This document shows positions 14,954-19,350 of a stretch of 19,350 nucleotides of DNA, piece after piece. The number at the start of each line of letters is the position of its first letter. The first letter of the stretch is position 1. The position numbers and the translations under genes were made by a program. Source of the DNA: Cyanobacteria bacterium UBA6446 (lineage in GTDB: Bacteria; Cyanobacteriota; Vampirovibrionia; Gastranaerophilales; Gastranaerophilaceae); assembly GCA_002438405.1 (NCBI GenBank), contig DJOE01000012.1, forward strand, positions 1 to 19,350, in the 5' to 3' direction. The notes below the pieces were generated by a model. It did no database searches. It saw only the letters and a program-made list of their open reading frames with translations, and was not told the origin of the DNA.

Positions 14954-14969
14954 ATGCTAATAATAGCAT
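14954..14969. repeat. Perfect inverted repeat over the gatC -10 region
   Basis: ATGCTA (14954-14959), 4-nt spacer, TAGCAT (14964-14969). It contains the predicted extended -10 box of the gatC promoter, so a bound protein would block it. Confidence 0.35.
14960..14968 (-). promoter_or_regulatory. Extended -10 promoter of gatC
   Basis: Minus-strand TGC-TATTAT (extended -10). No good -35 box is seen at 16-18 bp. Predicted start is about 14953, with a leader of about 30 nt containing AAGGAG. The same TGC-TAT pattern occurs at the divergent sigma-factor promoter. Confidence 0.4.
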
Positions 14970-15012
14970 GAAAATATTAGATAAGGTTATTTATTAACGA
15001 AATTTAAAAATT

Positions 15013-15032
15013 TAGATTTTCGCAAAAATCTA
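15013..15032. repeat. 8-bp inverted repeat at the sigma-factor promoter, candidate operator
   Basis: TAGATTTT (15013-15020), 4-nt spacer CGCA, AAAATCTA (15025-15032). It ends one base before the extended -10 (15033-15041), so a dimeric protein bound here would cover the -35 to -10 spacer. Confidence 0.4.
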
Positions 15033-15041
15033 TGCTATACT
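15033..15041 (+). promoter_or_regulatory. Extended -10 promoter of the sigma-factor gene
   Basis: TGC-TATACT, an extended -10. The best -35 match, TTTAGA (15011-15016), has a 19-bp spacer, so the extended -10 is probably what matters. Predicted start is near 15048, with GGAG 6 nt before the GTG start. Confidence 0.5.
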
Positions 15042-15062
15042 TAAATAAAAGCGGAGTTTAAG

Positions 15063-15869
15063 GTGAAAACAAAATTATCCGAACTTGAAAAATTAGAAGA
15101 GTTAATTTTAAATTACAGAAACGAGAGCGACAAAAAGAAAAAATACGTCGCTTATCTTAATTTGATTGAAGAATCGCTAAAACTCGTTAAACGTATAGTT
15201 ATGGGAATGTACCCAATTCCGAGTACTATTGCAAAAGATGATTTAATTCAAGTCGGAGCAGTTGGAGTCTTAAAAGCTATTGAAACCTATGATATTTCTA
15301 TAAAGGGGAGCTTTAAAACTTACGTAAGCAAAGTTATAAAAGGAAAAATTTTACATTATTTGAGAGATAAAGCAAGTATCGTAAAAACTCCAAGAGAAAC
15401 AATTGCAAATATGAATAAAGTAAAAGAAGCAATTGAAGAATTATCTGAAAATAATACAAAAATTCCATCAGTTGAAGAAGTTGCAAGATATGTTGATTTA
15501 CCTTTTGAAAAAGTTGAAGAAATCATGAATATTGAACTCATAAAAAACATGGTTTCACTTGACCAAAAAGTTTACTCTTCAGACGGAGCAGAAACTCTTA
15601 TGGATAGAATTCAAGCTGAAGACGATGAAAGCTTTGAAGAAACTTATGCAAATAAAAAAATGATAGAATATGCTCTAAATAAACTTCCAGAACCGGATAA
15701 AACAACGATTTATTTATATTACATGGCAGGCGCATCAAGAAAAGATATTGCTCAAAAATTGAATGTTTCTGCAACACAAGTTTCTAGAATTTTAAAAAGA
15801 GCATTAAATAAATTATATAATATAATACAAAATACTTTGACAGACAAAGAGATTACAAAGGAGGACTAA
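15063..15869 (+). CDS. Sigma-70 family factor, group 3 (SigF/SigB-like), 268 aa
   Basis: An alternative RNA polymerase sigma factor. Region 2 spans about 59-110, with DDLIQVGAVGVLKAIETYD (core binding) and FKTYVSKVIKGKILHYLRD (-10 recognition). Region 3 (about 112-160) contains IPSVEEVARYVDLPFEKV. Region 4 (about 205-252) has the helix-turn-helix SRKDIAQKLNVSATQVSRIL. There is no region 1.1, and the length fits group 3 factors such as SigF/SigB; it is too large and complete for an ECF factor. The GTG start is chosen for GGAG 6 nt upstream. The stop overlaps the prepilin peptidase ATG by one base (TAATG), implying translational coupling. In cyanobacteria SigF is known to control type IV pilus genes; extending that here is inference. 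No anti-sigma gene is adjacent. Confidence 0.85.
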   Translation: MKTKLSELEKLEELILNYRNESDKKKKYVAYLNLIEESLKLVKRIVMGMYPIPSTIAKDDLIQVGAVGVLKAIETYDISIKGSFKTYVSKVIKGKILHYLRDKASIVKTPRETIANMNKVKEAIEELSENNTKIPSVEEVARYVDLPFEKVEEIMNIELIKNMVSLDQKVYSSDGAETLMDRIQAEDDESFEETYANKKMIEYALNKLPEPDKTTIYLYYMAGASRKDIAQKLNVSATQVSRILKRALNKLYNIIQNTLTDKEITKED

Positions 15870-16933
15870 TGACATTTTCTCTTGTAGTATTAGCATTCAT
15901 TTTTATAACAGGGCTTGTTATAGGAAGTTTTTTGAATGTTGTAATATTAAGAACCGTAAGCGAAGAATCAATAGTATTTCCAGCATCTAAATGCCCGAAA
16001 TGCCAAACACCACTAAAGTGGTATCATAATATTCCACTATTTTCATACATGTTTTTGAGAGGTAAATGTGCTTTTTGCCACGAACATATTAGTTGGCAAT
16101 ATCCATTTGTAGAATTCTTAACCGGTTGCATTTTTGTAGGACTATTTATTAGATTTTGTAACCCATTTGACCCGTTTTTTGGGCTTGAAGTAATGAATCC
16201 AATAACTTGGCAGCAAATAATTCTATATGTTTTTGCACTAATTATTTCTTGTTTATTTATAGCTCTAGCAGGAACCGATATTTTAGAGAAAAAAGTATCT
16301 GATGCACATACATTTTCATTAATAGGTGTTGGATTATTTTATAGTATTTTAACATCTGTTGGAATGCCTAAAATTGATTTTAACTTTTTTACAAGTTGCC
16401 CAATTTTATATTCCCTTGCAGCAGCAATTTTAGGTTTCTTAATAATGGAAGCACTCGCAAGATTAGGACTTATTTTTGCGGGAACAAGAGCTTTCGGAGA
16501 GGGGGATTCTTATATCGCTGCAGGACTGGGAGCTGTATTTGGCGGATTGCTTGGCGGAACTGGTCACTATCCAACTTTCCTCCCTATATTCCAAGCATTA
16601 GTTGCTATTTTGGTATTAAGCGGAGTTATTCAAATAATTGCAACACTTCCAATATTTATTAAGAAATTAATCACTAATAAAAACTGGATGACACTTGGTG
16701 CAATAACATCTTTTGTCGTTTATACAATTGGATTTTTAGTAGCAAAACAATTGGAATGGTTAACTCACCCTGTTGCATATTGGTCAAGCATAATTGTTTT
16801 AATTGCACTTGCTCTTTGGGCTTGCAAAGAATTACTCGGAGGAATAAAAGAAAACCAAGAAAACGGTCTTTATCTTCCATTTGGACCGGCAATGATTCTT
16901 GCAGGCTTTATCGCACTAGTGACAATTGTATAA
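15869..16933 (+). CDS. pilD: Prepilin peptidase / N-methyltransferase (type IV leader peptidase), 354 aa
   Basis: PilD cleaves the leader of type IV prepilins at the inner membrane and methylates the new N-terminus. Visible: a first span (about 5-27) with GSFLNVVILR; a cytoplasmic zinc-binding loop with Cys42, Cys45, Cys67 and Cys70, including NIPLFSYMFLRGKC; catalytic Asp137 (in TDILEKKVSD) and Asp213 (in GEGDSYIAAGLGA), the two aspartates of this protease family; and LPFGP (336-340). The presence of the Cys loop predicts the methyltransferase activity too. At 354 residues it is longer than the usual 250-290; roughly 70 extra residues (about 260-330) with two more spans lie between the second Asp and LPFGP. 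AAGGAGG within the end of the sigma gene serves as its ribosome site. Confidence 0.93.
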   Translation: MTFSLVVLAFIFITGLVIGSFLNVVILRTVSEESIVFPASKCPKCQTPLKWYHNIPLFSYMFLRGKCAFCHEHISWQYPFVEFLTGCIFVGLFIRFCNPFDPFFGLEVMNPITWQQIILYVFALIISCLFIALAGTDILEKKVSDAHTFSLIGVGLFYSILTSVGMPKIDFNFFTSCPILYSLAAAILGFLIMEALARLGLIFAGTRAFGEGDSYIAAGLGAVFGGLLGGTGHYPTFLPIFQALVAILVLSGVIQIIATLPIFIKKLITNKNWMTLGAITSFVVYTIGFLVAKQLEWLTHPVAYWSSIIVLIALALWACKELLGGIKENQENGLYLPFGPAMILAGFIALVTIV

Positions 16934-16961
16934 ATAATAGATTTTTAAAATTGAAACATCT

Positions 16962-16985
16962 AAGAGGGTTTTTGCCCTCTTTTTA
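16962..16985 (+). terminator. Intrinsic terminator of the sigma factor-pilD operon
   Basis: AAGAGGG (16962-16968) pairs with CCCTCTT (16975-16981), loop TTTTTG, then further T's. It lies about 30 nt after the pilD stop. On the opposite strand there is no U-run, so it serves the rightward operon. Confidence 0.8.
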
Positions 16986-17019
16986 TTTGTAAAAATTATA
17001 GATAATACTCCTATTATTT

Positions 17020-17646
17020 CTATACAGAAAGAACTCTTAAAGCTTCTTTCAAAATATCTTCTGCTGGGGCCTCTTTTGACAACTTAGCAACTGATTTTGT
17101 TAATGCAGCTGAGACTTCATCTTTTTCATACCCTAAAGATAATAGAACCATTTGAGCATCTTCAACATTTTGAGATTTTGGAACAGAAACACCACTTGGC
17201 GAATTTGTTGAAACATTTCCACCTTGATAAGAAGTCAATTTGTCTTTCAATTCTAGAATAATTTTTTGAGCCAATTTTGGACCAACACCTTTTGCCCTTG
17301 TTAATTCTTTATAATTTTCATCGAGCACAAAACCAACCAAATCAGAAACATCAAAAGAATCCAACAAAGTTAAAGCCATTTTTGCCCCGACACCGGAAAC
17401 AGAAGTAAGAATATTAAAAATATCTCGGTCTTCTCTTTTTAAAAATCCGCATAATGACATTTTGTCTTCTCTATGAATAAGAACACTAAACATCTTCAAA
17501 TTTTCGCCAACCTCGGTCAAATTTGCATAATCTCGAGCCATAATTTCAAACAAATAGCCAACCCCACTACCGGTTTCAACAGTAGCAAAATTGCCCTTTG
17601 CACTAGAATTCTTGTAAGCAAATTTTCCGTTTATATAATCATACAT
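17020..17646 (-). CDS. ruvA: Holliday junction branch migration protein RuvA
   Basis: RuvA binds four-way junctions as a tetramer and positions RuvB hexamers. The 208-aa length is normal. Domain I (about 1-65) is the OB fold beginning MYDYINGKFA. Domain II has two helix-hairpin-helix motifs, TSVSGVGAKMALTLL (81-95) and AKGVGPKLAQKIILELK (118-134). A Ser/Gly-rich linker (about 139-158) leads to domain III (about 160-208), which contacts RuvB. The ATG lies 6 nt after the dnaA stop, and GAGGG, overlapping the end of dnaA, is its ribosome site, so it is the second gene of a dnaA-ruvA operon. ruvB and ruvC are elsewhere. Confidence 0.96.
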   Translation of the reverse strand: MYDYINGKFAYKNSSAKGNFATVETGSGVGYLFEIMARDYANLTEVGENLKMFSVLIHREDKMSLCGFLKREDRDIFNILTSVSGVGAKMALTLLDSFDVSDLVGFVLDENYKELTRAKGVGPKLAQKIILELKDKLTSYQGGNVSTNSPSGVSVPKSQNVEDAQMVLLSLGYEKDEVSAALTKSVAKLSKEAPAEDILKEALRVLSV

Positions 17647-17652
17647 TCTAAA

Positions 17653-19077
17653 TTACCCTCTTAAAGATGCTTTAAGTTCTTCAACTTTTTCCTGAAACTC
17701 CGAATCGGTTTTCAACTTATCTTCAACCAAATCGCAAGAATACATAATTGTCGTATGTTTTTTGCAGAAATAATCACCAATTGCCTCATAACTCATTTGC
17801 AAAACTTCACGAGACAAATACACCGCAATATGACGAGCTTGCGCAATTTTTTGTTGGCGAGCAGTACTCTTCAAATCTTTTACAGTCAAATTAAAATAAT
17901 CCGCAACCCTTTGAGCAACATTATCAATTGTAATTTCTTTTTTCTTTGCTTCACAATTTAAAGCTTTTTTAGCCAAAGCAAGAGTCACTCCAACCCCCGT
18001 AAACTCCGCATAAGCACTGACCTTGTTAAATGCACCTTTCAATTCTCGAACATTATTTACAAAATTTTCTGCAATGTATGCAAAAACATCATCATCTGCT
18101 TCAACTTCCAACTCTTTAGAATAAGCCTTAACAATTTCAAAACGAGTTTCGTAATCTGGCGGAACAATATCCACAACCAATCCCATTTCAAAACGGGTTC
18201 TCAAACGATTGTCAAGCTTTGGAATATCCCTAGGAAGCCTGTCTGATGCAATAACAATTTGTTTATTATTCGTATAAAGAGCCTCAAATGTAGAGAAAAA
18301 ATCTTCCATAGTTTTCATTTTAGATTCAATAAATTGAATGTCGTCCATCAACAAAACATCTACATTTTGAAATTTTTGGTGGAATTTTCTCATTTGAGAA
18401 TTATTGCAAACTTTTTTCTTTTTGCCATTCGGCATATCGTTATACTGAAAACATCGAACCCATTCATTAAAATAATCTTCCATACGAATATAACGAACTC
18501 TTAATTCAGGCTTGTTAAAAATTATAAAATGTCCAATTGCTTGCATCAAGTGTGTTTTGCCTAAACCTGATTGACCATAAATAAATAATGGGTTAAATTT
18601 TTTAGATGGATTATTCGCAACGGAAAAAGCAGCATTATAAGCGAATTTTGAATTTTCACCAACAACAAAATTTTCGAACTTCAAATTCAAATTCAAATTA
18701 GCACTGGATTGCATTTGAGCAAGAGAAATTTTTGCTTCTTCAGTTTGACGTTCTTCTTCTGTTTGCCCTGCAACTCTCTTAGATAATTCTTTTTTTCTTG
18801 CCTTGATATATTTATTGGCAAATTCCGAATCATAAGAAAGCGAAAAAGTTGCATCAAAACCAAGAACCTTTTTCACAGATGCTTTGATTTTGTCTGTCCA
18901 ATTTTTTTTCAAAATATCGACAGCCATTGGGTGAGGGGATAAAAGAACAAGAGTAGAATTCTCATAATCAACCGCTTCCAATGGGGTAATCCAAGTATAA
19001 AATATATGTTCAGGTAGAGTTTTTTCTAACTCTTCTTTAACTTTGCACCAAACCTCTTTAACCGCATTAATATCCAT
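17653..19077 (-). CDS. dnaA: Chromosomal replication initiator DnaA
   Basis: DnaA binds DnaA boxes at oriC and opens the duplex. At 474 aa it has all four domains: domain I (1-75, with FYTWITPLEA), a short linker (about 80-130), the AAA+ domain with Walker A GQSGLGKT (168-175), Walker B VLLMDDIQF (241-249), the sensor region IASDRLPRDIPKLDNRL and arginine finger RLRTRFEMG, and domain IV (385-474) with ARQQKIAQARHIAVYLSRE. Two oddities: a Lys-rich insert of about 14 residues near 213-227, inside the region that touches single-stranded DNA, and FCKKHTTI (437-444) where the signature is normally F-G-G-R-D-H-T-T-V, one residue shorter and with the Asp replaced. The start ATG has no Shine-Dalgarno sequence. 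It is followed directly by ruvA, not dnaN. Confidence 0.97.
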   Translation of the reverse strand: MDINAVKEVWCKVKEELEKTLPEHIFYTWITPLEAVDYENSTLVLLSPHPMAVDILKKNWTDKIKASVKKVLGFDATFSLSYDSEFANKYIKARKKELSKRVAGQTEEERQTEEAKISLAQMQSSANLNLNLKFENFVVGENSKFAYNAAFSVANNPSKKFNPLFIYGQSGLGKTHLMQAIGHFIIFNKPELRVRYIRMEDYFNEWVRCFQYNDMPNGKKKKVCNNSQMRKFHQKFQNVDVLLMDDIQFIESKMKTMEDFFSTFEALYTNNKQIVIASDRLPRDIPKLDNRLRTRFEMGLVVDIVPPDYETRFEIVKAYSKELEVEADDDVFAYIAENFVNNVRELKGAFNKVSAYAEFTGVGVTLALAKKALNCEAKKKEITIDNVAQRVADYFNLTVKDLKSTARQQKIAQARHIAVYLSREVLQMSYEAIGDYFCKKHTTIMYSCDLVEDKLKTDSEFQEKVEELKASLRG

Positions 19078-19085
19078 ACTGATAT

Positions 19086-19115
19086 ATTACAATAAACAAA
19101 TCCCCATTAAAACAA
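19086..19115 (-). promoter_or_regulatory. Proximal dnaA promoter candidate, near-leaderless
   Basis: Minus-strand TTGTTT (19110-19115), 18-bp spacer, TGTAAT (19086-19091). The expected start lies within 1-2 nt of the dnaA ATG. Compete with the distal candidate at 19162-19191. Confidence 0.3.
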
Positions 19116-19161
19116 AAGTGAACAAATATAAACATTTAAAGTCGATAATATTATTCATTTT

Positions 19162-19191
19162 ATTAGACTTTTCATTATTTTTCCCTGACAA
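19162..19191 (-). promoter_or_regulatory. Distal dnaA promoter candidate
   Basis: Minus-strand TTGTCA (19186-19191), 18-bp spacer, TCTAAT (19162-19167). Both hexamers match consensus at 5 of 6 positions. It would give a leader of about 78 nt with no obvious ribosome-binding site. Confidence 0.4.
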
Positions 19192-19268
19192 AGGACACTA
19201 GTTGAACTGAATAAGAAATGAACAGTGTGAAACTGCGTGCCGTATGACTTTGGGAATATTATTAATTG

Positions 19269-19289
19269 TTATTTCGAATTTATTTCGAA
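19269..19289. repeat. Tandem 11-bp repeat upstream of dnaA
   Basis: TTATTTCGAA occurs at 19269-19278 and again at 19280-19289, one base apart (period 11, about one helical turn). Each copy contains TTCGAA, so the pair is also partly palindromic. Spacing suits two protein dimers on the same face of DNA. Confidence 0.45.
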
Positions 19290-19300
19290 AGCTCCTTAAC

Positions 19301-19335
19301 TTTTCTCCCTCACCCCTACGTAGAAGAGGAGAAAA
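19301..19335. repeat. REP-like imperfect inverted repeat
   Basis: TTTTCTC(C)CTC at 19301-19311 pairs with GAGGAGAAAA (19326-19335) with one bulged C, and the loop contains the 8-bp palindrome CTACGTAG. The composition is richer in C/G than the flanks. It resembles short intergenic palindromic elements, but only one copy is seen here, and the element is close to the window edge. Confidence 0.4.
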
Positions 19336-19350
19336 CTGTACACCCTTTGC

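Noticed and set aside
16962..17019. Terminator for the leftward dnaA-ruvA operon
   Set aside because: The hairpin has no U-run on the minus strand; it fits the rightward operon only.

Overview
The window is AT-rich with short intergenic gaps. It carries bacterial housekeeping genes (dnaA, ruvA, recF, uvrB, pyrG, gatC) mixed with type IV pilus/secretion genes (pilT, a prepilin peptidase, a CpaE/TadZ-like ATPase), a group-3-like sigma factor and several proteins I do not recognise. Low GC, scattered single pilus genes, a SigF-like sigma factor beside a pilin-processing gene and large Asn/Thr-rich unknown proteins together fit a non-photosynthetic Cyanobacteriota lineage (Vampirovibrionia/Melainabacteria, e.g. 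Gastranaerophilales). This assignment is an inference from gene content, not something the sequence proves.

Layout. 1-540 holds a 57-residue leftward ORF with its own terminator, plus a leftward promoter that reads off the window edge. 580-3075 encodes an 831-aa lineage-type protein with hydrophobic segments and a long disordered Asn/Thr/Ser/Lys tail. 3125-3302 is a structured RNA with its own promoter and terminator, best read as a 6S-like RNA. 3372-4981 is a two-gene unit: a CpaE/TadZ-like ATPase and a 138-aa unknown. A convergent 17-bp hairpin separates it from a leftward DUF4013-like membrane protein (5049-5981). Divergent from that is uvrB (6093-8084). A bidirectional terminator then separates uvrB from a leftward operon: small helical protein (10264-10013), pilT, unknown membrane protein (ending at 8138).

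recF (10374-11498) runs rightward and meets, at another bidirectional terminator, the leftward series gatC - pyrG - MFS transporter (14923-11553). Divergent from gatC is the sigma factor gene, whose stop codon overlaps the start of the prepilin peptidase gene (15063-16933). The right end is a leftward dnaA-ruvA pair (19077-17020), followed by about 270 bp of non-coding DNA with short repeats.

How the genes work together. The pilus-related genes (CpaE-like, pilT, prepilin peptidase, sigma factor) are spread over three transcription units among replication and repair genes. Most genes have recognisable Shine-Dalgarno sequences, but uvrB, recF and dnaA do not; their predicted -10 boxes sit so close to the start codon that leaderless transcripts are plausible. 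The most notable points are the 6S-like RNA with two mutually exclusive pairings, the unusual DnaA (a Lys-rich insert in the initiator-specific region and a changed DNA-binding signature), the dnaA-ruvA pairing, and the sigma factor coupled to prepilin peptidase. I see no CRISPR array, transposase, tRNA or rRNA gene. Apart from these points and the unrecognised proteins, the window looks like ordinary chromosomal backbone.
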